NCBI GenBank assembly: GCA_013076295.1
Contig: RQOL01000876.1
Span: forward strand, 1,922,001 to 1,986,000
Length of the DNA: 64,000 bases
Reading direction: 5' to 3'
Source: Sanderia malayensis
Taxonomy: Eukaryota; Cnidaria; Scyphozoa; Semaeostomeae; Pelagiidae
Positions 53,101-62,952 of the stretch are shown piece after piece. Under the pieces are notes generated by a model that worked only from the letters and a program-made list of their open reading frames with translations, did not search any database and was not told the DNA's origin. The first letter of the stretch is position 1; each line of letters opens with the position of its first letter. The position numbers were made by a program, and so were the translations under genes.

Positions 53101-55559
53101 ACCTGTTTATTTTTATCCAGACTTGGCCGCACCCTCGTGGTATGAAGTACTGGGCGTCGAGTAAAATCCTGCTCGGTGGACTATTGGTGTTTCTTCTTAT
53201 TGTTGTCATCTGGTTTCCCCTTCTCTTCATGTCCTTCATCAATTCAGCTTACATCAGCAATACGCCTGTTGATGCAACCTTCACTCTTACCGTTGGTGGT
53301 TATCAGGTAAGCGTCCCACCACTTATCTTTGCTTTTCGATTCTCAATTCTGTGGCACCACTTCTCCACCGCACCACCTTTGCAGAGCTTGTAGTGTTCCT
53401 TGTAGCCATCGACAAGGGCTTGACAAAGACTAATGGAGCTTGATACGGTTTAATAGAGAAGTGAGTTTCTTTTAAGAGTTTCGTATAGCTTGCAGTCTCT
53501 TTGCAGACGCAGGGTGGAGCTTTGCGTTCCATGTAGACATCTTTAAGTTTATAGCTCGTAATCTACTGTGGAAGTTTTTGGTCTTCTCTAGGGGGCTTGG
53601 TAGGGCTTTGCATCTCTTGTATAATTTTCTTGCCTTTATTTTTCAGCCACTGTTCAAAATGAATGCCCAGCAACAATTTTTGGATCGATTAAGTGATCGT
53701 AAAATTGCTGAAATCATTTCATCCAAAGAATTAACAAGGAGTAAGCAATATGACCCAGACAAGGTAGAATTTTATATCAGATCACACCTGCTTTTTTCGT
53801 ATAATCTAAATCATAAATATGCTACAATGGGGTCTTTTTTACTATGTTTGAGCCCCGATTTATTGACTATACGTATCAAATTTAATTTTCTGACCATTTC
53901 TTTGTATTTCAACGAGTTTAGTTTAGTAAATTTATGCTTCGGCCTGTATCATTCAAAACTCAATATATTGCAATATAGTACTATATTGCCTTGTGAACTG
54001 AAGCAATCCTTTCTTCTCCTTGGAGATCGATTACTAAATGTTTGATTGCAATCAGAAGTGAAAGCTGTTACCTTGTTTCAGATATATCAAACGTTTCTTT
54101 ATTCAGGCGAGAGCTTTCCTGGACGACTATAACAAGAAGAAAGGCAATATAGTACGGGTTAAAGTGCTGAGTAATTCTAATGCAATTTGGGCCATCAGTC
54201 CACCATCGCGACAATTTTTAGTCAATGAGCTTCTCTCCAATGCAAGTGTTTCCATGAGATTCAAATATGAATTCAACAGGTTAGTATGATTGTTTTGGAT
54301 TTGTTTCCAGCTCCACACTTCTTCAAATCCCGATAACTTAAACCTCCTAATCACCAATGAAAATTGTTCGAGTTAACGAATGTTCCAGTTTTCGACGCAA
54401 AAATTTCCAGGGGAATACAAATTGGTTCGAGTTATCTGAGGTTCGAGTTATCATTGTGATTATCATTGTGTCGAAATGACTAGCCCTTCTTAATAGAGCG
54501 TTGATTTCTTTTTGCAGAGAGCCAAACACGTCTCAGGCTGCCCTGGTTCAAGAAACAGTATCCGGGGTGCACATTATACCTCTGAAACCGAACGACCAAA
54601 TCCGAACTAATCTACGAAAGATACTGCAGAGTGGAGAAAATAGCGGGAAAATGTAAGCACTCCTTACCCTATATAGTATAATAAGAGGCCGTTATAAGAG
54701 GCCATGATAGCAAACTAAATTCCTTCATTCCTTTTCCTAGAACGATAAAGAATCTATTTCCCACCTTCATCCAAGTCCCCGCCAGTGGACCAGCTAAGCC
54801 CGTGCCCCAATTGGCCAACGGTCACTACGTCACGTGCACACTGCGCCTGCGCAAACGGAACGGTACTGAGTGGTGGGAAATTTTGCAGGAAACGAAGAAG
54901 ATCTTCCCAGAGAAGGACAGCCTCGAGATTATAACTTTCAATGATTTGGTGCCTCCCCTTCACTTGTCATTCTTTGCCAGTAAAGGGTACGTATATATTA
55001 TACATGCGTTACTTACTTTGCACTATATTGTAATGCATGACTTCAGTAAAAGATGTATGCCGTAGCCGTTAACACAATGGACCAGTTTGGGTTGTGTCTG
55101 CTTTGTCAAAGTTTTTCGTAATTGCTGGCACACTTCTGTTGATATATAACAATTATGACGTCATTGTGGACATGTTTCAGCAGATGAGATGTATTCAGGC
55201 CTAACAGTTTATAAACAACTAGTGTCGACAAATAATAAGAATAATGTTTTCAAGCAAGTATTTAGGTAATGATATTGTTCATGACGTTTTTTCTTTTTTC
55301 TTTTAGTATCATTGGTTTGTATGTTGGTTTTGTTTGGTTAATCGGGAAATTCGTGCGTCTATTTTTCTCTTCTATTTCATATCGTATAATGTTCGACGAA
55401 ATGCCAAATGTAAACAAAGTCTTGAAATTGTGCTTGGAAATCTACATGGTGCGCGAAAGTAAGGAACTCAACTTGGAAGAAGACTTGTTTGCTAAATTAC
55501 TGTTTCTTTATCGTTCTCCAAGCACCCTAATTAAGTGGACGAAATATAAGAGGTTATAG
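35119..55559 (+). CDS. PIEZO: Piezo mechanosensitive cation channel, 40 coding exons
   Basis: Exons: 35119-35182, 35678-35767, 36260-36379, 36577-36619, 37147-37581, 38149-38305, 38739-38822, 39285-39473, 39597-39860, 40235-40376, 40539-40568, 40918-41120, 41673-41821, 42088-42517, 42838-43173, 43729-43869, 44523-44724, 45029-45363, 45555-45776, 45878-46143, 46607-46696, 46943-47013, 47320-47487, 47652-48145, 48569-49078, 49680-49758, 49926-49999, 50263-50324, 50858-51008, 51252-51293, 51377-51435, 51732-51839, 52267-52425, 52807-52954, 53121-53306, 53647-53763, 54107-54279, 54518-54652, 54741-54986, 55307-55559. All phases join; 2408 residues, similar to vertebrate Piezos. Known family: trimeric plasma-membrane channel opened by membrane tension. 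Hallmarks are AWSITYHSWLTFVLL (residue 395 on), SIPRPTKRFW (exon 25), YQVRCGYPIRILGNFLTK, and DLFAKLLFLYRSP near the C-terminus. Many hydrophobic segments form the blades. No stops or missing conserved blocks are seen, so the gene looks intact. It is a single gene; PIEZO1 versus PIEZO2 orthology is not decided. Confidence 0.95.
36061..36230. mobile_element. TIR element, ATAAGAAACC family (copy 3)
   Basis: It starts TACACATTTTTTATTTTATAAGAAACC and ends with GTTTCTTATAAAG and AAAAAGACGTGCA, matching copies 1 and 2 in inverted orientation at the ends. It lies in Piezo intron 2. Confidence 0.65.
36653..36794. mobile_element. MITE family B (copy 3)
   Basis: A 142-bp element with the family interior TCAAAACAATAGAACAAACAATAGGCTATTG and TA just outside both ends (36651-36652, 36795-36796). 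It is inverted relative to the copy at 19981. It lies in Piezo intron 4. Confidence 0.7.
37595..37915. repeat. Irregular minisatellite (TATGTCGTATGCTCTGTGTCT)
   Basis: Degenerate tandem copies of TATGTCGTATG and GCTCTGTGTCT fill the first part of Piezo intron 5, beginning about 15 bases after the exon 5 donor. An apparent ORF running on from exon 5 through it is a read-through of the repeat. Confidence 0.8.
38824..39190. mobile_element. GCCCCC-repeat element abutting the exon 7 donor
   Basis: It starts TACCGTATTTCCTCGATTAA and repeats CTCGAATAAACGCCCCC-type units in two blocks, at about 38840-38930 and 39055-39110, with further degenerate copies to 39190. It begins one base after the first G of the Piezo intron 7 donor. 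A shorter relative with inverted ends lies at 50710-50807. It is a MITE-like repeat. Confidence 0.6.
40539..40568 (+). other. PIEZO: Piezo 30-nt microexon (exon 11)
   Basis: A ten-codon exon (GVTAEKKYKG) between a consensus acceptor (CGTTTAG) and donor (GTAAGC). Both junctions are phase 1, so skipping it leaves the frame intact. It encodes a charged intracellular-loop-like segment. It is a candidate alternative cassette; use in transcripts is not shown by DNA alone. Confidence 0.7.
40728..40880. mobile_element. Possible MITE remnant (GTGGAACCTCCATG...GCTCCACTGTA)
   Basis: CCGTGGAGTGGAACCTCCATG at the left and TTGGCTCCACTGTATAG at the right are roughly inverted. An interior copy of CAACCTCCACAAAACGG resembles Tigger-type MITE ends. 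It is degraded and the limits are approximate. It lies in Piezo intron 11. Confidence 0.35.
41415..41625. repeat. Degenerate 15-bp repeat (GGAAGAGCAATCTCTTTT)
   Basis: About fourteen copies of a unit of about 15 bases around GAAGAGCAATCTTCTTT in Piezo intron 12. They yield Glu/Leu/Ser-rich open frames on one strand and Lys/Pro-rich ones on the other. No splice sites or start context support an exon. Confidence 0.75.
41894..42017. mobile_element. MITE remnant, CAGTGCAACCTCCATAG end, TA flanks
   Basis: It starts CAGTGCAACCTCCATAGAAC and ends GAGAGTCGACCG, with TA at 41892-41893 and 42018-42019. The interior has TCGAGCTCCCGC and GAGTTCGAGATAGCGAG. It is a Tigger/pogo-type MITE with a worn right end, in Piezo intron 13. 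Confidence 0.6.
43190..43560. repeat. 58-bp minisatellite, about 6 copies
   Basis: Units contain AATCTCAGATTAATTCGATTTAATCGGATCAAG followed by TTTATCAATCTTAA, with a period of about 58 bases. They begin about 15 bases after the Piezo exon 15 donor. Confidence 0.85.
46177..46361. mobile_element. MITE with TTCGAA-rich interior
   Basis: It starts CAGTCAAATCTGCATAGTTTG and ends GACAGAGTTGACTG, then TA. The interior repeats ATTCGAAC in both orientations. It is a Tigger/pogo-type MITE of 185 bp in Piezo intron 20. Confidence 0.7.
47030..47245. repeat. ATAGTAATATAATATG-type AT-rich repeat
   Basis: Imperfect tandem TAATAGTAAGATAATATATGATAGTGATATA motifs in Piezo intron 22, beginning about 17 bases after the exon 22 donor. 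Confidence 0.7.
50110..50215. repeat. GGTA tetranucleotide microsatellite
   Basis: (GGTA)n with GATA interruptions in Piezo intron 27. Confidence 0.9.
50710..50807. mobile_element. Short MITE, CCGTAAATCCTCGAATCAACCCCC ends
   Basis: The left CCGTAAATCCTCGAAT and right ATTCTAGGACTTACGG are imperfect inverted repeats around CCCCCTGGGGG and GGGGGGGGGCTAA. It is 98 bp, in Piezo intron 28, and related to 38824-39190. Confidence 0.6.
51101..51235. mobile_element. Dispersed repeat related to 17380-17600
   Basis: It has CGGGACAAAAGTCTTGGGAC, then CCCCCAAACAATGTTTTCTCTAG, in the same order and spacing as at 17380. It ends close to the acceptor of Piezo exon 30 (51252). Confidence 0.5.
51490..51655. 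repeat. TTGGCTTGGCTTAGC pentanucleotide-type repeat
   Basis: Degenerate tandem (CTTGG)n / (CTTAG)n / (CTGAG)n in Piezo intron 31. Confidence 0.8.
52487..52545. repeat. GGTATCATAT / GGTATCATGG tandem repeat
   Basis: About five copies of GGTATCAT with alternating AT and GG joins in Piezo intron 33. Confidence 0.8.
52619..52769. mobile_element. MITE with AGTCCCGATAACTCGAACC ends, TA flanks
   Basis: A 151-bp element in Piezo intron 33. The left GAGTGAAGTCCCGATAACTCG matches the right end (CGAGTTATCGGGATTTTACTG inverted). TA lies outside both ends. GGTTCGAGTTA repeats five times inside. It is a Tigger/pogo-type MITE. Confidence 0.85.
52807..52954 (+). other. PIEZO: Piezo exon 34: anchor-domain PF-E-W motif
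   Basis: This exon carries PFLLELRSVLDW (residues 1995-2006), the conserved PF-x2-E-x6-W motif of the anchor domain that links blades to pore. It is followed by TDTTLSLSHWLKMEDIYANI. All invariant positions are present, supporting a functional channel. Confidence 0.85.
53121..54986 (+). other. PIEZO: Piezo exons 35-39: outer helix and extracellular cap
   Basis: Residues about 2040-2325. A transmembrane stretch near VFLLIVVIWFPLLFMS is followed by the extracellular cap: NTPVDATFTLTVGGYQ, then PLFKMNAQQQ, through LEIITFNDLVPPLHLS. Exon 40 then gives the inner helix and cytosolic tail. In known Piezos the cap sits over the pore and controls inactivation. Confidence 0.8.
54322..54460. mobile_element. 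Degraded MITE related to 52619-52769
   Basis: AATCCCGATAACTTAAACC at the left, then ATTGTTCGAGTTAACGAATGTTCCAG and GGTTCGAGTTATCTGAGGTTCG inside. The right terminus is lost or altered. It lies in Piezo intron 37. Confidence 0.65.
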
Positions 55560-55727
55560 TTGAAACGATCGTGCGGATTCGTCTGATTGAGGACTGGATT
55601 ATATGGATCGATTTAATGGATTGCATCAATTTATTAGAAATTATTCAAAGAAAAAGACTTCATTCCTCAATTTTAAAGTTGTGTTATTATTAATTTTTGC
55701 GTAGAGGAATACAATATAGCTATATGT

Positions 55728-55747
55728 AATAAAATAACGATAATAAA
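55728..55747 (+). promoter_or_regulatory. Piezo poly(A) signals
   Basis: Two AATAAA hexamers (55728-55733 and 55742-55747), about 170-185 bases after the Piezo stop, are the best candidate poly(A) signals. Confidence 0.55.
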
Positions 55748-58700
55748 GAATTTCTAGTTTTCAACTTCTCAAAGAAAGTAAGTTGTTTTATAAACAGAAT
55801 GTAGTCTTGGTTAATATATTTTTCGACACATTTACTCATATTGTAATACAATGTAGGAATTTAAAATTGGTATTGCATGGGGTATAATTTCTAGAATTTC
55901 TAAAATACCTGTATTTAGTGATTTCACACATTATTATTTTCTCTAAAGCCAAATATTCCAAGGGCAACATTTTTAATTACATAGCTATATAATCAGATAA
56001 TTCTACGACAGAATTTTGTGTCGTTTTGTGTAATTATTTATTGGCAAAATATAACAACTTGATTCTTAAGAAAATTGTCATGTTTTATCTTTTCTGTACC
56101 CCTTGGGAGTGAATGCAACTTTTTTACAATTATTTGTCCAACCACAAAGGAACAGATTGCATTTTTAAAATACGGTGTAGAAATAATTACTCCCTTGGGT
56201 ACAAAAGCACGTTTGTAATCTCACGTCTCATTTTCTGTGCTTACGATAATTCCCATAAAACTCTATGAGAAAATATTTCAGTTACCTGCTATAGCCTGTA
56301 GGCCACGTTTTCCTGCATATGGAAATTTCTGGCCTTTGAATAAGGAAATTGTAATCCAGAAAAGTCCTTGCAGCATGCAACTAATAACATAAATAATTGC
56401 TGTAAGCCTCAACTACAACATGCTGGAAATGGAATATTTACAAGGAATTTGTCTTAAATTTAAAAAGCACGTTTTCAAATCAATGATACAGACTTGGAAG
56501 GGAATGCAGGCAAAGGATATACAATTCTGGTAAGATACAAATTAATTCTTACTTTGTTTTCCAGATAGTAGCTACGGTAATATTTTGATGTAAAAGAAAC
56601 ATTGTGGCTATTTTACCGACACGGCAGTTTCGCGCATACAATAATAGCACCCTTGTCATAAGATTTCGTTGATATTCATACCGAACGCTTAGGCCATAAT
56701 TCTGCTTTGCAACTTTTGTTCGGACAGGGGTTACGGTTAGGACAAGGGTTGGGGTTAGGGTTTGGAAAGAATATGCCTGCACAAGTAAGCAGCGTGCACG
56801 CATGCTGGATAAATAGCCAAAATGTTATATAATACAGTGTCGGAAAAATATCCACGGCTTGATAGAAACGCAAGCAACTATGTCCTGTAAAATTTGTTAC
56901 ATTTCTGTCTTACAGCATCTGCCATATATCACGCCTGATTGGTTCTTTAAAAGACCTGGGACAGACTGGATGACCAATAAGAATCGTTTATCAGACACGA
57001 AGTAACAACAGGTTCAATGACATATTACTCAACACACAACACCTTCTGCAAACTTTCAGTGAGTTAATCAGAGAGTCAATTTCACGTAGCAAAGTCTAAT
57101 GTATGAATGACTTCGGTACAGATGAACCCAAAGCCATCCGAAATTTGCTGTTCATTCACCATTGAAAGGTAAGCGGGGTATTTCTTATATTCCAAGGTGA
57201 TATCCAGCTGTTGTTTTCCGTACATTATTCCCAGTTGCTTAGGAATTGTTTTTCCATGCATGAGATTTGAATGCGCCGTATTGCGTTAGACGTTTGTCCC
57301 TACAAACTTGATCTGAAAAGTTGCTAAATTCCATAGAAAACCCTTTCTTTATCATGAACAAAAAACACCCATCAGTCTTGTCTTTAATGTAGCTACAAAC
57401 ATTGCAAATGCATTCAAATTTTAGCACCACGAGTGCCAGCTTCAAATCAACATTTTCAGATGCTAGCTATCTTGCATGGGCAATGATATTATACCATTGA
57501 TAAGAACCTTTCCGCTCAAAACCAGATCCAAACTCCACCAATTCAATATTTGACCATTTCCAAGTTAATTCATTGTCATTTTTCTTTCAATCTTTTTCAG
57601 TATCTTCTCCTCTACCACCTATAGTCGTTATATGCTTTTTTCTTAATTTTGCAACGCAACATCTTGCGTTGCGTTGTCGTGAATTGCCATGTATCGCTGC
57701 CTTAAAACACAAGGCATTGCCACAATCCGTAGCCCCAAAGTTTAGCAGCTTTCGTATCAATTAATTACCGTACGATTGCTTAACAAATTCATTTATTTCT
57801 TTACTCTTTGTATATCCTTAATGGCATGGCGCAGTTCGATCTCTGTCTCTTCTAAGCCGCTTGCTCTCATTCGAGGCACTTCCATCCTTCATTTGAAATT
57901 TGAAATTTCCAATATATGTATTACATCTAGCCAAAGCTTTAGAGCCAAAGCTTGATACCAAAGTGTATTGTACAGGAAACATCTTGCAATAAAGAATCTT
58001 AATTGCTTCATTTTTGAAATATAGAAATTATCAGCTTCTGTCAACAAGCCAAGCACTGCTCCGTGATTTTCGGTGCGATTGACTAGGCCCGTACACTGCT
58101 CATTGTCTTTTGTCTTTGGCCTTCTTCACAGTAGCTTTACGAATTCATTTAGCATCATTAGCAACATGGAATATTCCGAATAAGCGCGAAGTAATTGATT
58201 CAAAAACGTTTTGCATTGTGCACTTTCTGAACAGCATGCGGAAAGTTTTACGACTTGCGTTTTATCATCAATATTCCCGACTTCGTTTGCGTCTCTTTCT
58301 TTTTGTTTAAATAAAATTGACGTTAAGCAAAGCACGAAAACTAAAAGAAAAGGCATCGCAAAGGGACTTGTAGTTTTATTATTCTGCTTCTTCATACATC
58401 CGATTTGTAATAATGGACGGATGGAAGGGCGGAGGGTCCTAAAACGTGGAAGGACAGTTTTTGTTTTAGTTTTTCCCTTTCTCCTGAGCGTTTGTTAATA
58501 ACTGTATTCTTCTTAGCGGGTCAATGCTGATTTGTAGCCCCATGGCCAACTCGTATAAGGAAATGTTGTGTGTACAAATGCTGCGCAATTTTGCTGTGTT
58601 TGTGTTGTTTTGTTCATTTGAAATGTTACAAAATGTTCTTTTGCACCAACATTCCCGAAGAGTGAGTCAACCATGAAACAGGCTTGTAGATGTGAATATA

Positions 58701-61027
58701 GTTATGTGATTTTTGTGACTAATAAGTAAATGATATGTGTACAATTGATGAGTAGGTTTGCAGTGGTGTTTTTGTTTTATTGCATTAGCTACACACATTC
58801 TCTAGTTATGTGACTTTTTGCTATTCACGAAATTTCTCATGCGATTTTACAATTCGGGGTTGCTTAAAAATTTATGGGCCATCACGTAATATTTGTATAG
58901 AATATTCAAAGCAAAATAACTACTTTAAGTCAGGAAAATTAAAACTTGGTTAAATGAAAAATTAAGAATGTGCTGCAATTTTTTGTGTTCAAGATATTCT
59001 TAATATCATCCAAGATGTGAAAAGTTGTTTTAGAAGCTCGATTCCTTCCAATTAAACTTATTTATTGTAACTAGAAAGCTTTATTTTTAACACATGTCGT
59101 GGACAGCAAGCCTCGACATGACAGCTTGCTGACGTCACCAGCCTCTCTTTGAACATTGAACTTTGAATCACGAAAGCGAATCGATTTCCACATAATAAAG
59201 AATTCGAAATTATTACGGACAGATTTGGACGGATTGAAAACTCGAGAACAAGGCTGGGATAATATTTAACTTGCACAATTTTCATGTATAAATAAATGCG
59301 TGGAGGAAGGTTTAAATATTTGGTAGTTTTTCATCACATGTTCCAAATATTGTAACCGGTAGATTAAACATGAGTGAATGGAATCGGACACGCCCCTTAA
59401 AGGCCTATTGTCCTACTGTTCAAACTACAAGTATTATGCACAGTTACGCTGCGTTTTTTTACATTGCATCATTCAAGGGATAAGTGTACTCCACTTACTC
59501 CTTGTATAATGTCCACGTCCACAACACATTAAAAGACGGTGCGAGAAGTTTCCAAGGTAACTATCAAAACTAGAAAAACTAAAAAAGAAATGAATTTGTG
59601 CACTAAGTCATAAACCATTCTCAAGGGGTCGCTTTTCAAGTCATTGGTACCCAGGCTCAAGTTAGCACGCCCAGTTATTAACAAGTTATTTCAAGCCCAC
59701 TGTTTCGATTCTGTAGGAAGTGTGTGTAGGAAGCAGTAATAATTTATGTCATAGTAATAAACTATATTATAATTTTTTCAGCAATGTGGCCCAGCTAAGA
59801 AGATGAAAATAGTATAAATGTTTGCTGTATATATCTTATGTGAAACTTCACGTAAAAATTTCTCGTGTCGTGCCTCCTCACTGCCTCATTTATACAGCTA
59901 AATACGTCGGCACTTAACAGTGTATATGCCAGTATCTTGTCGTTGTGAGAAGCCACTTGAGAGCCACACACTGAATTTTTCACTGCACGAATCCACTGTA
60001 ACAACAGCATGCAGAAACTAAACAATACGTTGCAATAGAAAGTTGCTGTGCTGTTTTACAAACAAAACTTTGTTTGCAATAAACAGTAAAACGAGGTGGA
60101 CTTTGCATTCATGTGGGTGGAGCGCTTTAAAGGGCTGCAGTAAGGTTATTTGTTTAACATATATGTTATACTAACCATATAGGCAAAAGTTTTCCGTCGT
60201 GAGATAAAAGCAATTCCTGTGTTTATTCACCAACCTTGACACAATCTATCACGTTTGCGTGCTCTATAATAAGAATATATCTGTCAAATAGATTGACTCT
60301 GCTTTTCTCCTTATTCTAAAGACCAAGCGTGTTTAAAATTCTACTTATGGGCATTTCAATATCGAATATTGCATAGCAACGGTTTTGCATTACTTTGTGC
60401 CCGGATAAAGATATTAATATTCAAAGCAGAGTGATTAATGTTCTGCTTGCATTGAATATAACTTTATATATCAATGTAACATCATTGATTTTCGTAAAAG
60501 ATACATTGGTGGCGAATCTCAAACTTGACAATGCATTTATTTGCACTCTGAAAGTCTCAAAATATCAAAGAGCTGAAAAACAGTAAAATATTGAAAGCGA
60601 TTTGGGGTTAAGGGGTGCAGCAATTACTACTTGAGGCTCGAGCTAGGCTAATGTGCAACCCAAGGCTATGTAGAAAAACGCAAGGACAGTTTGAGCTAGG
60701 AATCCGATTCATCATGGATATAACTGTATTATGTCTGTGCTTGAAGGCTATAGGCCCATTTGAGAATGCCTAATAACATCAGAAGGCATTGTGTAACGTA
60801 ATGTGTATCCTATATCCTTTCTAATATGTACAGAGAACTTCCTGCTAGGTCAGCTGAACTTTCCATTACGAAAAACTATCTACTTAATTACCTAAGCGTA
60901 CGATCAACAAAGATCTTTACAAGGAACTAATTAGTTGGAATATAGATTGCTTAAGATGTGTTTGTCTGACCCACTGAAGCTAAGCTATATACTTTCATAT
61001 TAAGAATCGTTGTCAAGTTAGTCACTT

Positions 61028-61110
61028 GTTCATTCATTGACTCATTCATTCATTGACTCATTCATTCATTTGTTCATTCATTCATTCGTTTGCTAAATTG
61101 TTCATTAATT
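61028..61110. repeat. CATT-type simple repeat
   Basis: (CATT)n with GACT interruptions, upstream of the SIX gene. Confidence 0.7.
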
Positions 61111-62286
61111 CATTAATTTATTTGGTAAATTATTTTACTCAGTCATTCATATTATGATGTATGCTCCGCTCCATTATACATATCCTTAATTGCATCTTTA
61201 ATAAGCTCAACCCCGAGCAGATTTTCGTAAAAGTTCATTTATTTCGGCTAATAGAATTATAGTTTGACAATCGACAATCATTTAAAATAATCGAATCTCT
61301 CAATACAATGTCAACAAATGTTATTTATTTTTTCCAAATTTCGACTTCATACTTTACGATTCAAGCCTGAACAACAACTTCTCAGATTTCGCAAATTTGA
61401 AATGTGTTATTTCAAAACGTTTTCGGCATATCAACTCGATTTCTCGTATCAGATAAACCCCTGTAATAATCCGAACGTGAAGATGCTGTTACATTATACC
61501 ATGACACTGTTCATATAGCTCAGACCAAACTGTTTAATTGATATGTCACGAAATAATGACATGGAAATGTCAGTTGGTCATGATCCTAGTTGATAAGACA
61601 TGCTTAATGCTAGCCTAAACTACCGCGACTAACCCAATAACAAACAACTTCATAACCTAAGCTTGTGGTACATTTTTACAATATTTGATCCTCTATTTGC
61701 TATGTAAACATAAGCATAGCTTCACGGTGCACTGGCTTCTGGGATCGCTTACTCTACAGTGGGACCAGCGAATCATATGTCTTTATGTTTCTGGTGGATG
61801 TTTATAAAAGGGATACATTATTTAACGCAAAGTCGTAATCCAATACAAGCTAACAAGGCCGCAAGTTCATAACAACAATTCAGCCTTATTTCACATTATA
61901 GTCTTGATGACCTTCTGGTCGTTTATTTTGTGGATACTGTTATTTTGTTTCGCTATTTCGCTAGTTCGAATCAAGGCTGGGCTGGCTTGAGCCTTTATGG
62001 TACTTAGGCCTGATTTGAATATACTTTGGTTTTTTTAGAGTGTTCATTTATGAGTGGAAAGTCGCGAAATGCTCTAGTGGAAAAAGTAATAATATCAGTC
62101 TTTTGGATGTGTATTTCACTTGGAGAGAATATCTATAAAGATAGCTGAAAATATAAAGACCATAAGGCATAAAGATATTAAGACGTACAAGGAAAAAACA
62201 AAAGACGGAAACTCGTATAGATACAAAGACATTAAACATATCGATGTGTTGAAGAAAATATCGAAGAAAATTTTGGGAATATTTTT

Positions 62287-62952
62287 ATGCCAATGGAAAT
62301 GGAGAACGGAACAGAAAGCGAATCCAGCCAGCAAAGACAGCAGACCTCATCAAAATCAAATGAAACAACGATGCCATGTTGCAATGCTGATGCAACACCA
62401 GCAAACTCATCGCAAATCGCTTTGGTTTGCGACTCACTTCTCAATGCCGGGCAGATCGACAGGCTAGGTCGCTTTTTATGGGCTTTGCCGTCCGACCAGA
62501 GCGGACTTGACAAGGATGAACGTGTCCTAATCGCTAAAGCGGTCGTCAGTTTCTATCAGAACAACTTCAAGGATGTCTATGCGATATTGGAGAGCAGAAA
62601 GTTCTCGAAGCACCAACACGGCAGGCTGCAGTCATTGTGGAGAACGGCGCATTACATTGAAGCGGAGCGGCAGCGCGGTCGACCGCTCGGTGCCGTCGGT
62701 AAGTATCGAATACGACGCAAGTTTCCGTTGCCTCGCACAATTTGGGACGGCGAGCAGACGACATATTGCTTCAAGGAGAAGGCAAGAAACGATCTCACAG
62801 CTGCATATGACAGAAATCCGTATCCCTCGGCTAAGGAGAAGTACGAATTGGCAAAATCTACTGATTTAACCGTTACCCAAGTCAGTAACTGGTTTAAGAA
62901 CAAAAGGCAGCGAGTTCGGGCTGCAGAACACAAACAAAGGTTTGTTTTTTAG
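62287..62952 (+). CDS. SIX1/2: SIX1/2-class homeobox transcription factor
   Basis: The ORF of 221 residues starts [10 protein letters not shown]. The SIX domain covers about 43-154 ([23 protein letters not shown]) and the homeodomain 155-214 (YCFKEKAR to RAAE). Homeodomain position 50 is Lys (K204) and 51 is Asn (N205), as in all SIX proteins; position 52 is Lys where most have Arg. LGAVGKYR and RAAE point to SIX1/2 rather than SIX3/6 or SIX4/5. Known role: nuclear DNA-binding regulator with EYA and DACH in sensory, muscle and placode-type development. The ORF ends in RFVF and stop soon after the homeodomain, but AAAG|GTTTGT at about 62940 fits the intron after the homeodomain in vertebrate SIX1. 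A further exon to the right is therefore likely, and the last three residues may be intron. Confidence 0.88.
   Translation: MPMEMENGTESESSQQRQQTSSKSNETTMPCCNADATPANSSQIALVCDSLLNAGQIDRLGRFLWALPSDQSGLDKDERVLIAKAVVSFYQNNFKDVYAILESRKFSKHQHGRLQSLWRTAHYIEAERQRGRPLGAVGKYRIRRKFPLPRTIWDGEQTTYCFKEKARNDLTAAYDRNPYPSAKEKYELAKSTDLTVTQVSNWFKNKRQRVRAAEHKQRFVF

Larger units (their letters stand above)
55560..62286. other. Gene-poor spacer between Piezo and SIX
   Basis: About 6.7 kb, AT-rich. It begins with the Piezo 3' UTR. I found no convincing protein exon, tRNA or MITE. Notable points are a TTAGGG-like fragment at 56730-56762, a strong splice-donor-like AAAGGTAAGC at about 57167-57176, and a CATT/GACT simple repeat at 61028-61110. 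The spacer is long for this window and lies upstream of a developmental regulator, so it may hold SIX enhancers (inference). Confidence 0.5.

Noticed and set aside
57121..57176. 5' non-coding exon of the SIX gene ending at a strong donor (AAAGGTAAGC)
   Set aside because: No matching promoter or transcript evidence; a single donor-like site in 6.7 kb of spacer is expected by chance.
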